NCBI RefSeq assembly: GCF_000698595.1
Contig: NZ_JFHC01000069.1
Location: forward strand, 1-42,817
DNA from: Caballeronia glathei
GTDB taxonomy: Bacteria; Pseudomonadota; Gammaproteobacteria; Burkholderiales; Burkholderiaceae
Direction: 5' to 3'
Length of the DNA stretch: 42,817 nucleotides
The notes under the pieces were generated by a model that saw nothing but the letters and a program-made list of their open reading frames with translations, was not told where the DNA came from and ran no database searches. How positions within the stretch are numbered: the first letter of the stretch is position 1; each line of letters starts with the position of its first letter. The position numbers and the translations under genes are program-made. This document shows, piece after piece, positions 24,765 through 32,455 of the stretch.

Positions 24765-25130
24765 CTAAATCTTGTATGGGACACGCACACCGGGGTCGTC
24801 CGCGGGAAAATCCTTTGTATTGCGTGAAACCAACAGCATCGAATTTACCTGTGCCGAGGCCCATACAATCGCATCGGGCAGTCGAATCCGCCTCTGCTTG
24901 CGAATCTCTACCGCCCGATTTGCGATGGCAGAGTCGAGCGCAATCACGTCAAACGAACTAAGCCATGCGCGAATAGCCGCCTCATCTGCTGGCGTCGTGC
25001 CAACAAGAACCTCCATCCAGGTGATCGTGCTAATCGCACGATTCTCATAGCGCGCGAGTTCTTTCTTCGCTGCACCAACGCCGTTGAGATAGTCGATTAG
25101 AACGTTCGTGTCGAAAAGCGCCCTTACCAT
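24765..25130 (-). CDS. vapC: PIN-domain toxin (VapC-like ribonuclease)
   Basis: A 121-residue PIN-domain ribonuclease of normal length. The acidic metal-binding residues are visible: D7 (ALFDTNVLIDYL), E40 (TWMEVLVG), D86 (RLPDAIVWASA) and D107 (NTKDFPA). VapC toxins cleave tRNA or rRNA and stop translation until bound by the antitoxin. The start at 25130 was chosen because MVRALFDTN is the usual PIN N-terminus. It overlaps the antitoxin gene by 7 bases. The nuclease residues are all present, so the toxin should be active if expressed. The target RNA is not predictable. Confidence 0.92.
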   Translation of the reverse strand: MVRALFDTNVLIDYLNGVGAAKKELARYENRAISTITWMEVLVGTTPADEAAIRAWLSSFDVIALDSAIANRAVEIRKQRRIRLPDAIVWASAQVNSMLLVSRNTKDFPADDPGVRVPYKI

Positions 25131-25342
25131 TCTGAGCGCAGCTCCTGTTGGTATTCCAGGCCATCGACTTTCTTGCCTTTCCACAACCCGAAAACGTCAG
25201 CCCCAAGCGCTCGCTTGTGTTGCGCGATATAGGCCTCGATCGCGTCGCGGATAACAGCGGCGCGGGGGCGTTGCTCTGCCTCCACAAGGACCGCCAACTC
25301 TTCGACCTGCGCATCAGGCAGGTCTATCAGAATTCGACTCAT
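25124..25342 (-). CDS. RHH (CopG-type) antitoxin
   Basis: A 72-residue antitoxin. The ribbon-helix-helix part is at the N-terminus (MSRILIDLPDAQVEELAVLV, then RPRAAVIRDAIEAYI): one strand for DNA contact and two helices. The C-terminal tail, FGLWKGKKVDGLEYQQEL, is the type that wraps the PIN toxin active site. GGAGG lies 5 bases upstream of the ATG at 25342. The gene precedes and overlaps the toxin, the normal order that ensures antitoxin is made first. A perfect palindrome 17 bases upstream is its probable operator. Confidence 0.9.
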   Translation of the reverse strand: MSRILIDLPDAQVEELAVLVEAEQRPRAAVIRDAIEAYIAQHKRALGADVFGLWKGKKVDGLEYQQELRSEW

Positions 25343-25358
25343 TTCCGCCTCCGCTTTC

Positions 25359-25381
25359 ATGATATACATATCGTATATCAT
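25359..25381. promoter_or_regulatory. palindromic operator of the toxin-antitoxin pair
   Basis: ATGATATAC (25359-25367) and GTATATCAT (25373-25381) form a perfect 9-bp inverted repeat with a 5-base spacer, just upstream of the antitoxin ribosome-binding site. The AT-rich arms would overlap a -10 element. RHH antitoxins bind such palindromes, alone or with the toxin, to repress their own operon, so autoregulation is predicted. Confidence 0.8.
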
Positions 25382-25455
25382 TCGCGGCTTCGCGGCAACT
25401 GGTTTTTGCGGGTATTGCCTCTCACTGAAATTAACGGCATTTGGGGACTTCCGCT

Positions 25456-25607
25456 TTAGTCAAATCCGTCCTCGAACGAGGCGGCTGCTTCCGATCGCTC
25501 GCGAGCGGTCACTTCCAGATATGGCGAAACGTGATCCGGATGCGCGTGGCCCAGCAGCAATTGACGGTGTCGAGTGAGTGGCCTTGCGCCACAAGACGGC
25601 TGGCAAA
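25456..25607 (-). pseudogene. tyrosine recombinase C-terminal remnant, frameshifted
   Basis: Reading down the minus strand, one frame gives RFASRLVAQGHSLDTV and, after a one-base shift, another gives QLLLGHAHPDHVSPYLEV and then ends at 25456. Joined, this is the C-terminal catalytic part of a phage-type integrase: the helix before the LLGH motif with its conserved His, then the active-site Tyr in SPYLEV. The conserved R-H-x-x-R box and the rest are absent. It sits directly upstream of the toxin-antitoxin operon, consistent with a former mobile island. Confidence 0.6.
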
Positions 25608-25694
25608 TCTGGTTCACCGGATTCAAACCGCGAAGGTTCAAGTTCCGTGCGGACGTGCCGTTATAACAACCTTGTCGCAACTCAAAGGAACTCT

Positions 25695-25895
25695 ATGCGC
25701 CTGTTTCTCGCCATCATTATCCCGTGGCTCCAGTTCTTCACGATCGGACGCCCCATCGCCGGCATCATCTGCTTTCTGCTTCAAATCACGATAATCGGTT
25801 GGATCCCTGCTGCAATCTGGTCGGTCTATGCGCTGAGCCAGTACAAGACCGACAAGAAGATCGAGCGCGCGCTCGGCGCACGAGCCTCAGGCTAA
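25695..25895 (+). CDS. YqaE/Pmp3-family small membrane protein
   Basis: A 66-residue hydrophobic protein with two membrane helices (MRLFLAIIIPWLQFFTIG; then IICFLLQITIIGWIPAAIW) and a charged tail (QYKTDKKIERAL). The IGWIPAAIWSVYAL segment is the Pmp3/YqaE signature. These stress-linked proteolipids influence membrane potential in plants and fungi; in bacteria the role is not settled. The start at 25695 has AGGAA 4 bases upstream; codons before it in the same frame were rejected as non-coding. It appears monocistronic. Confidence 0.85.
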   Translation: MRLFLAIIIPWLQFFTIGRPIAGIICFLLQITIIGWIPAAIWSVYALSQYKTDKKIERALGARASG

Positions 25896-26039
25896 TCGTA
25901 GAAGTCCCTCGCGAGGTCAATCGCCGTCGACCTGGCCTACGTGCCGGTCGTCGGCCAACGACGAACCTTGGGGCTGGCGGCGTTTGGTTGGCCCTTGCTC
26001 TCCGTGAGGGACACAGAGGAACTCCAACGCCGGTGGCGT

Positions 26040-26747
26040 TCAGCCACCGTCGTCCGCAAGCAGCGATGCTTGGGCAATGTCGACTCCAGGCGATGCTTTC
26101 GGCTTAGCCGTGCGCGGCGGCAGTGGGTACGCCTCAGCGCGCATCGCCTCGGCCGCGTACAGCCGCAGGAACGAGCGGGCTTCATCGGTGCTGCGGCAGG
26201 ACAGCCACGACTCGTACTCATCAGGTGGCAGGATCACCACCGAACGCTTCTCAGATCCCGGCCGGTGGAAACGATTCATGAGCGGGTGGTAGGCCGCGTT
26301 GACTGTGAGCATCGAGAAAGACAAGGCCTCACCACCGTCAGCCTCCTTCCACGACCGCCAGAGGCCCGCGATTGCCAGTGGCTCGCCGTTCGCCATCCCG
26401 ATGCGCCAACGTACTGCCTTCCCGCTCTCGTAATTCGGCTCGAAGAACGCAGAACAGAGAACGAGTGCCAGTTGCAATCCGTTCCACGCGCTCCGGAAAC
26501 TGCGTTTCTCTCCCATCGATTCCGATCGCGCGTTCATCGTGTCGAACACCTTCACGCCGGGCGGAATGTGCTGCCGCGGAACGAGGCCGAAGGTCGCGGC
26601 GTCTGTCGTGTATTGCTCTTCGACCTTCCGAAAAATCGGCGCCGGATAGTCTTTGTAGATCTCGCGCTTGTGGTCGAAATCGGGTCTCGGGAAAAGACTG
26701 AACGTGACAAAGCGATCCGCCGGATTTGCCTCGTAGCTGGTGCACAT
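26040..26747 (-). CDS. SOS response-associated peptidase (SRAP/YedK-HMCES-like)
   Basis: A 235-residue SRAP protein. Cys2 (M-C-T-S) is the residue that crosslinks to abasic sites in single-stranded DNA, protecting them from breakage. Other conserved residues are visible: the Asn of TMNARSES, the Glu of SAFFEPNYE and the His of MNRFHRPGSEKR, which is a variant of the family's usual H-x-R-M-P. A very strong ribosome-binding site (GGAGGT) precedes the ATG at 26747. It is divergent from the receiver-domain gene and about 0.7 kb from Ku, forming a DNA-damage neighbourhood. No LexA box is seen near its start despite the family name. Confidence 0.88.
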   Translation of the reverse strand: MCTSYEANPADRFVTFSLFPRPDFDHKREIYKDYPAPIFRKVEEQYTTDAATFGLVPRQHIPPGVKVFDTMNARSESMGEKRSFRSAWNGLQLALVLCSAFFEPNYESGKAVRWRIGMANGEPLAIAGLWRSWKEADGGEALSFSMLTVNAAYHPLMNRFHRPGSEKRSVVILPPDEYESWLSCRSTDEARSFLRLYAAEAMRAEAYPLPPRTAKPKASPGVDIAQASLLADDGG

Positions 26748-26911
26748 TGAAATACCTCCTGCGGGAAGATGATACAGGGACGATTTACATCGCGACGGCG
26801 ACTGACACGGTCAACCCCGCAGCGTGCATGAATCTCATAAGCTGGCATTTTGCTTGCTTTTCCCGTATGCGCACGCGCCGCGTGCCCGTAGTTGCGGTTG
26901 TCGGGGGCTCT

Positions 26912-27316
26912 ATGCAGATCCTAGTCGTGGATGATGCCCGTGATTCAGCAGACAGTTTGGCCGCGCTCGCAACAGAAATAGGCCACACGGTCGTTGTAGC
27001 CTATGACTGCAAGACTGCGATGCAGTATGCAACGACTCGCAGCTTCGACGTAATCTTGTGCGACGTGGGATTGCCCGACGGAGATGGCCGACAAACTTGC
27101 GAGCGGCTGCGCTCCGCTGGCGCCTCCCAGGATGCCTGCATGATCGCAATAACCGGCCGAACAGATCTGCGAGGCGACGATTTTCCGTCGTTCGACGGAT
27201 ACCTGCACAAGCCGATTACGTGGCCCGCGTTAAGACACGCTCTCGAAACTTGGGGCAAAGCTGGACTGGATCTAGACTTTCAAAAGCCCGCGGCGCCGGT
27301 TAACGATGGACCGTGA
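26912..27316 (+). CDS. single-domain response regulator (CheY-like receiver)
   Basis: A 134-residue stand-alone receiver domain. The acidic pair D7-D8 (QILVVDDARDS), the phosphoacceptor D51 (VILCDVGLPDGDG), T81 (AITGRTD) and K100 (YLHKPI) are all present, so it should be phosphorylatable. It has no output domain. The start at 26912 was chosen because the receiver begins there; the frame is open upstream to 26726 without protein character. No histidine kinase is nearby. It lies between the SRAP gene and Ku, 85 bases before Ku on the same strand, and it could link a phosphorelay to this repair group. Confidence 0.88.
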   Translation: MQILVVDDARDSADSLAALATEIGHTVVVAYDCKTAMQYATTRSFDVILCDVGLPDGDGRQTCERLRSAGASQDACMIAITGRTDLRGDDFPSFDGYLHKPITWPALRHALETWGKAGLDLDFQKPAAPVNDGP

Positions 27317-27401
27317 GACGCACGGCGGGCAGCTGGCCGCAGATTGGCTTGCCGTGCCGTATGCGTGAATCATCCCCTTCCTACTATTCACAGGAACTGT
27401 C

Positions 27402-28331
27402 ATGGCTCCTCGCTCGATCGCTTCGTTGACGCTTAGCTTTGGACTTGTTGCCGTGCCGGTGAAGCTCTTTACCGCGACCGAAAGCAAGTCCGGCGTGGGC
27501 TTCAATCTAATGCACAAGGATTGCGGTACGCGGGTGCGCCAGCAGTACATCTGCCCGACGCATAACCAGGTGGTCGAGCGCTCCGACATGGTGAAGGGCT
27601 ACGAATTCGAGAAAGACAAGTACGTTCTCTTCGAACCTTCTGAACTTGAAGCACTTGAAGCCAGCGCCAGCCACACCATCGATATCGTTTCGTTCATGCC
27701 TACCGAAGCGATCGACCCGATCTACATGGACAAGGCGTACTTCCTTGGCCCCGACAAGCGCGGCGCCAAACCGTACCAGTTGCTCCACGAGGCGATGCGG
27801 GAAACGGGAACCTGCGCACTTGCCAAATGGGTCTCGCGCGGCAAGCAGCACATGGTCCAGGTCCGTGCAGGCCGCGACGGGCTCATCATGCAGCAGCTCC
27901 TCTATGCTGACGAGGTTCGATCGCAAGAAGATCTCCATATTGAGAAGCCATCGCTCCAGCCGTCGGAACTTCAGCTCGCGGAGCAGCTCATCGAGCAGTA
28001 CCGGGTAGAGGGCTACGATTCGGCCGCATATGAGGACGAGGAGAAGGAACGAGTCCTCGCTGCAATCGACCAGAAGGTCGCTGGAAACAAGATCACCGCA
28101 GCGCCCGATGTACAACAGACGGGCGCAGAGGTCATCGACCTCGTTGAAGCTCTGCGTGCGAGCCTGAAGAAAAAGGCGCCTTCGTCCGCCCGCACGCAGG
28201 CAGCAGCCGCTCCGGCGACGAAAGCGAAGGAACCGGAAGCCCCACCCGCCAAGCCCCGTCGCGGCGTGCGGCGGGCAGCAATTCAAGAGGCGACGCCCGC
28301 CCCCGCCCGCCGGACGGCATCCAAAAAGTGA
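27402..28331 (+). CDS. ku: Ku, non-homologous end-joining protein
   Basis: A 309-residue bacterial Ku. The N-terminus IASLTLSFGLVAVPVKLFTAT and the block FNLMHKDCGTRVRQQYICP are diagnostic, and the ring core runs to about residue 250. The last ~60 residues form a Lys/Ala/Pro-rich tail (SLKKKAPSSART; KPRRGVRR), as in Ku proteins with an extended C-terminus that binds DNA. The homodimer rings DNA ends and recruits LigD for NHEJ; no ligD gene lies in the window. AGGAA precedes the ATG. The stop overlaps the start of the next gene, so Ku and that protein are coupled. Confidence 0.95.
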   Translation: MAPRSIASLTLSFGLVAVPVKLFTATESKSGVGFNLMHKDCGTRVRQQYICPTHNQVVERSDMVKGYEFEKDKYVLFEPSELEALEASASHTIDIVSFMPTEAIDPIYMDKAYFLGPDKRGAKPYQLLHEAMRETGTCALAKWVSRGKQHMVQVRAGRDGLIMQQLLYADEVRSQEDLHIEKPSLQPSELQLAEQLIEQYRVEGYDSAAYEDEEKERVLAAIDQKVAGNKITAAPDVQQTGAEVIDLVEALRASLKKKAPSSARTQAAAAPATKAKEPEAPPAKPRRGVRRAAIQEATPAPARRTASKK

Positions 28332-29173
28332 CCATGCGAAAGGGTGAGGGATACAGCTTGCGCGAGCTGCAGCGCATGCTCGGAGTATCGCGCACGGTTG
28401 TTGAACGGCTGATCGCGGCCGGCTTTGTCTCGCCGAAGACCGGAGAACGGCGCGAACGCCGTTTCAGCTTCCAGGATGTCGTCATCCTTCGCGCCGCCCA
28501 TTCGTTGCGCACTGCCGGCGTTTCTCCCCGCAAGATCGTCCGGGCGCTGGACCATCTTCGGACAAGCTGGGTCAAGGAAGGGTCGCTCACAAGCCTGCGG
28601 ATCGCTGCGGTGGGCAACAACATAACGGTCAGGGACGCACATAGCCGCCAATGGGACGCCGAGTCGGGGCAACTTCTCATCGATTTCGAGCCGAAGCCTG
28701 CCTGCGGCACGGTTGCATCATTCCACGAGCCACCGTCGGCTCGCGAGCGACGCGCACAGAGCACAGCGGTGGATATGTTCTACCGGGCCGAAGCGTTGGA
28801 GGCGACTGATTTGGTGGGTGCGGAATCTGCGTATCGCGACGCACTAGCGCAAGCGCCGGGCTATACCGACGCGTCGCTGAATTTGGGCTGCATTCTCGTT
28901 GATGCCGAGCGCTACGACGATGCGATCGCAGTGTATCGGGCGGCATTGGAGCATCGTCCGGACGATCCAGTCCTGCACTTCAACATTGGCGTTGTCCTGG
29001 AGGACAGCAACCGTCTGAGGGACGCCCTCTCCTCCTATCAGGCATGCATCGCGCTATCGGATGACTTTGCCGACGCTCACTTCAACGCCGCGCGTATCCA
29101 CGAGGAGCTTGGCGAGGCCACCAGAGCGATCCGCCACTTCAACCGGTACCGCACTTTACAGAAAAAGCAGTAG
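28328..29173 (+). CDS. MerR-like HTH protein with C-terminal TPR repeats
   Basis: About 281 residues from GTG 28328, or 279 from ATG 28334; either overlaps or nearly overlaps the Ku stop. Residues 9-75 form a MerR-like winged HTH (YSLRELQRMLGVSRTVVERL, then FSFQDVVILRAAHSL). A linker of unknown fold follows, and residues ~147-275 are three to four TPR repeats (VGAESAYRDALAQAPGYTDA; DDAIAVYRAALEHRPDDPVL). TPRs bind protein partners; the HTH suggests DNA binding. Translational coupling to Ku points to a role with or upon Ku, for instance a regulator or adaptor in end joining. That role is inference. Confidence 0.88.
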   Translation: MTMRKGEGYSLRELQRMLGVSRTVVERLIAAGFVSPKTGERRERRFSFQDVVILRAAHSLRTAGVSPRKIVRALDHLRTSWVKEGSLTSLRIAAVGNNITVRDAHSRQWDAESGQLLIDFEPKPACGTVASFHEPPSARERRAQSTAVDMFYRAEALEATDLVGAESAYRDALAQAPGYTDASLNLGCILVDAERYDDAIAVYRAALEHRPDDPVLHFNIGVVLEDSNRLRDALSSYQACIALSDDFADAHFNAARIHEELGEATRAIRHFNRYRTLQKKQ

Positions 29174-29242
29174 CCTGTGAGTTCGGGCATCGCCATGCGT
29201 CGAAGCTCGAGCGCCAAAATCCATCCTTCTGAGGAGACGATC

Positions 29243-29719
29243 GTGTTCGTTTCGTACCTCATTGACCCGCTGTCGCGAACCGTCACGAAGGTCAGAGACG
29301 GCTTCGACCGCGCACAACAACTTCTAGGCACTGACCGGCTCGACATTGCGACGCTCTGGACTGGCTCGTTCGACCCTGATTCCTCAGTCGATCTCGTGTA
29401 CGCCGACGACGCCGCTCTCGACGAACCCCTCTCTGAGACGGGCTTCCGTCTGCGTTTCGAATGCCACGGCGAGCCGAAAGTTTGGGAAGTTACCGGCAAG
29501 GCTGTACTCGCTGCTGGCGGTGACGTGCCGCAAGACATCGCCAGTCAGATCGGGACTGTCGTATCGGTTGAAGCTGCCATCGAGTTCCATTCGGTCGACG
29601 AAGCCGATGTCGTCCGTTGGAATGAGCACAGCGGCTTCACCGGCGGCCGCATTCCTGTACGGCGCTCTGATCGTTCCGATCACGCCGAACGCAGGCCGCG
29701 CACCCGAAACAATCAATGA
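29243..29719 (+). CDS. hypothetical protein downstream of the Ku pair
   Basis: A 158-residue acidic protein starting at GTG 29243, chosen because GAGGAGA lies 6 bases upstream; the frame is open back to 29177 with no ribosome-binding site. The visible parts are a strand-rich N-terminus (FVSYLIDPLSRTVTKVRDGF), a loop-rich acidic middle, and an Arg-rich tail (RRSDRSDHAERRPRT). No domain is recognised. It follows the MerR/TPR gene by 69 bases on the same strand, so it may be the last gene of the Ku operon. A hairpin terminator is at 29935-29957. Confidence 0.65.
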   Translation: MFVSYLIDPLSRTVTKVRDGFDRAQQLLGTDRLDIATLWTGSFDPDSSVDLVYADDAALDEPLSETGFRLRFECHGEPKVWEVTGKAVLAAGGDVPQDIASQIGTVVSVEAAIEFHSVDEADVVRWNEHSGFTGGRIPVRRSDRSDHAERRPRTRNNQ

Positions 29720-29934
29720 AACTCGCGTCTGTTGTCGCGCCAAGCGGCGGCGAACGGGAAAAAGGCGACCCACCGCGTCGATGGCGAAACATCCGTGCGA
29801 TCGGCGGAAGTCGACCCAACACAGCCAGTCGAAACGTTGTGACGAACGGCCGATTAGTGGTCAATCAGTGCCCTCTGAGTTCTTTAGCAGGCTGCGGAAA
29901 TACACCCTCGAGAAACAACGTTCCTTGCTGGGCG

Positions 29935-29957
29935 CGGCTACGGCCGCAACTTTTTTG
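29935..29957 (+). terminator. probable intrinsic terminator with a UACG tetraloop
   Basis: GCGGC-TACG-GCCGC (29935-29948) folds into a 5-bp GC stem closed by the very stable C(UACG)G tetraloop, followed by AAC and six T residues (29952-29957). It is about 215 bases after the last + strand gene of the Ku group and 70 before the stop of the convergent gene. Confidence 0.5.
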
Positions 29958-30026
29958 CATTGCGAAATTTAAACGCGAATCCAGCTTCTTGTTCGACGGT
30001 TTGAGGCCTGTTTTTCGCCTCATTAC

Positions 30027-31655
30027 TTAGGTGACTGGCATTTGCGGCGCGCTTTCGCCGGAAACATGGATGCTTCGAAAGGCGTCGGTTTCGGGTATGC
30101 CAATATTTAGCTCAGTCGTTTTTAGAACGGGTGCGATCTCATTCCTCCATTTTTCAATAAACATAATTAGGATTTTTTCCCCATCCTCATCGGCATGAAC
30201 GTAAAAGCCGACTAAAAGCGCCGTGCCCGCGGGCACCCCGGAATTCGCTAACTCGGCAGAAGCCGTCCTCTCTCCAGAAACTATCCAGCAGCTGGCAGCT
30301 AGACGGTCTTTTCGCATGAGGGTATAAACGTCCGCTCCTTGATCGATAAAGTGCCATGCTTCGCTGACAAAATCGCGAAGTGATTGCGCATGCGTCGACT
30401 CATATCGTATGAGATCGGCGATCTTATTCTTTCTAACTGCGTCTAACCGTTCATCATGCCTTGCACAATCCGCCGTGTTGAGCTTGTGAAGACGAAAGCG
30501 GATCTCGTGTTCGCGGGGACGCGGATTGTCGGGATCGGCCGCCTCGCCTCGTCTCCTGCCAAGTGCCGCCGCCAGAGCACGTGAAGGGTTCTTGACCGCA
30601 ACCCTTACCAGCCGTTTTACAGCTCTTCCAGCTAGATCGCGCGTTTGTTGGGATTCAATCGCAGACCTTAGACTCGGGATAAAGTATAGGGTAAGGGTTT
30701 TTTCATGCGCGGTCGCCAGTTGGTCCTTATATATGGAGCCGCCCGGCGTAAGGTCGAAGACGCGTCGTTCCTGGATCAGCCTCTTTGCCAGCATCAGCAT
30801 ATGCAGCATTGCAGGACTATGACGTGAGTAAAACGGAGAATAACCCATCGAAAGCAGGTGTAAGTATCCGTTTCCTTGAAGGCCGAGGAACCAGGCAACA
30901 ATCGTTTCATCGACCTTCAGGACGGACATGTGCAGCGCGTCCGAATGTTTCGCCACCGCAACCCAAAGCCTTTTCAGATCGGCGTCCCTTAGAAAAGGAC
31001 TTGAACCATATTGTTTAATCTGTCGGAACTCGTACAGAGGCCACGCATGTTCAAAGATCTCCGCGAATTCATCGCATTTGATTTCTATGAATGTGACCGC
31101 TCCCATCCTCTTAAGTCGGTTAAGCTTGACTTGTTTGGATTTCAGTGACTGATCGACGCGTTGTTGCGCATCCAGGCCTATCAAGGGTCGAGAAGACGGT
31201 CTAAAAAAACAAATGTTTTTGATCCAGTTTGACTTTTCGATCGGTCCCAGGTCCGTCCTCGGAGGAAGGTATTTCAATACCAGAACCTTTCGGGGCCACT
31301 TTTCTCGAAGCAAATCCAAAACTTCAGAGATGAAAGCATCATTCGCGTCTTCGCGCGCAAGCCAAACCTGATATTCGGCATATATATCGCCGGCGTAGAC
31401 CAGCTGTCCCGTTGATCTGCTGATTGCAAGCGTAAAGAGTCCACGGAGTTGGCCCTTTGAACCTGCCATGCTTAAAATAACAGGAATAAATCGTTCACGA
31501 AATGTTTCATACCAAGCCTTGACGTAGTCCGAGGATTGAAACACAGTCCCCCACGAGCATGCTTCGCACAGGTCACGCCACTGATGTAAAAAAACAGGTT
31601 CAGAGATCAGATTGAAGGCATTTTCATCACTGGAAATGACGATCGTTCTTTTCAT
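30027..31655 (-). CDS. CelD/BcsL-family acetyltransferase (GNAT)
   Basis: A 542-residue protein. The central part, about residues 150-330, matches the Acetyltransf_6/CelD-BcsL domain, with KSKQVKLNRLKRMG at its start and the conserved FDLTPGGSIYKDQLATA near the acceptor site. An N-terminal module precedes it (WGTVFQSSDYVKAWYETF, usual in this family) and a C-terminal ~200 residues has no domain I recognise. The family is linked to acylation of exopolysaccharides or their precursors. No polysaccharide gene cluster lies adjacent, though an acyltransferase-3 gene is 8 kb away. The base composition is lower in GC than its neighbours, a sign of transfer. The start at 31655 has GGAGC upstream. Confidence 0.8.
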   Translation of the reverse strand: MKRTIVISSDENAFNLISEPVFLHQWRDLCEACSWGTVFQSSDYVKAWYETFRERFIPVILSMAGSKGQLRGLFTLAISRSTGQLVYAGDIYAEYQVWLAREDANDAFISEVLDLLREKWPRKVLVLKYLPPRTDLGPIEKSNWIKNICFFRPSSRPLIGLDAQQRVDQSLKSKQVKLNRLKRMGAVTFIEIKCDEFAEIFEHAWPLYEFRQIKQYGSSPFLRDADLKRLWVAVAKHSDALHMSVLKVDETIVAWFLGLQGNGYLHLLSMGYSPFYSRHSPAMLHMLMLAKRLIQERRVFDLTPGGSIYKDQLATAHEKTLTLYFIPSLRSAIESQQTRDLAGRAVKRLVRVAVKNPSRALAAALGRRRGEAADPDNPRPREHEIRFRLHKLNTADCARHDERLDAVRKNKIADLIRYESTHAQSLRDFVSEAWHFIDQGADVYTLMRKDRLAASCWIVSGERTASAELANSGVPAGTALLVGFYVHADEDGEKILIMFIEKWRNEIAPVLKTTELNIGIPETDAFRSIHVSGESAPQMPVT

Positions 31656-31870
31656 GATTAAATTCGCTCCCGATAGGGGTTGGGCTTGGCGCGCACATAG
31701 ATTAAGCAGCTTATAATATTATTAATAACAGGTTGGCATCGGCACGCAGAATATAAATCGCAAGCTTATACTTGTCTACTAGCAGTCCGGGACTAAATGC
31801 GTGGTGCAGCGCATATCTTGGGGCGGAGACGCGGTAGGCTAGGGCCGCCCCAACTACAGGTGGGACCACG

Positions 31871-32047
31871 ATGAAAAAAGACGACGATAAGGACGTTTGG
31901 GACAATGTATTCAGCGGGATCCAAATCATGATCCTGTGGATGGTCATCGGCCTGCCTGCCTACAAGGAATATGGCGGGATGGGTCCGTGGTTGATGCTTC
32001 CCGTCGCCCTGGGGATCTGGTGGGTAGGCAGAAAGCTGCTCAGGTAG
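31871..32047 (+). CDS. small membrane protein (58 aa)
   Basis: A 58-residue protein that begins MKKDDDKDVWDN and has two hydrophobic stretches, IQIMILWMVIGLPAY and WLMLPVALGIWWVG, ending at TAG 32045-32047. AGGTGGG lies just upstream of the ATG. The acidic N-terminus and two short spans suggest a membrane microprotein. It is divergent from the CelD-like gene 215 bases away. Family unknown. Confidence 0.55.
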   Translation: MKKDDDKDVWDNVFSGIQIMILWMVIGLPAYKEYGGMGPWLMLPVALGIWWVGRKLLR

Positions 32048-32455
32048 GTGTCGGCAAGCACTCGGCTCATTGACCGCTCTCGGCATGCTCGACCGCCGCG
32101 ACCAGTGGCTCCCCGTCGCGCGAGCGGCTTGCAGGACTTCCTATGAGGTCGGCAATTTTCTGCGAACCCCTCTCGGAAGGTATTTCAGCAACCTGTTAGG
32201 GCAATCGCGTCAACTGATGCTAACCACAGAAAAAAGCTGGCGCTACCGGCTTAAAGGGTTCCAGCCATGGACCATGGCAAACCTGCACTTTGCTGAAAAC
32301 GACAAAGGCTTCACGTTTTCTGGATATGCCTATCGATTTTCATTGTCGGTCCGACCCGTTTCAGCATTTACGCATATCAGGGAAGACCACCAACTCGTTG
32401 ATTTTCCATGGCGTCGTCGGTGAAGTATTTTGAGAGCTTGCAGTTGTCCCCTTGT
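32048..32455. other. 408-bp stretch without a convincing gene
   Basis: A + strand frame of 117 codons (32070-32423) is open, but it has no ribosome-binding site and no recognised motif, and it was not accepted. Nothing else was found between the small membrane gene and the stop of the Ser/Ala-rich gene. Confidence 0.5.

Noticed and set aside
26700..26790. Possible LexA box upstream of the SRAP gene (CTG ... CAG)
   Set aside because: The spacing is 13 bases and the core is not AT-rich, so it does not fit CTG-N10-CAG.
32070..32423. 117-codon + strand open frame
   Set aside because: No ribosome-binding site, no recognisable motif and Arg-rich composition typical of a non-coding frame.
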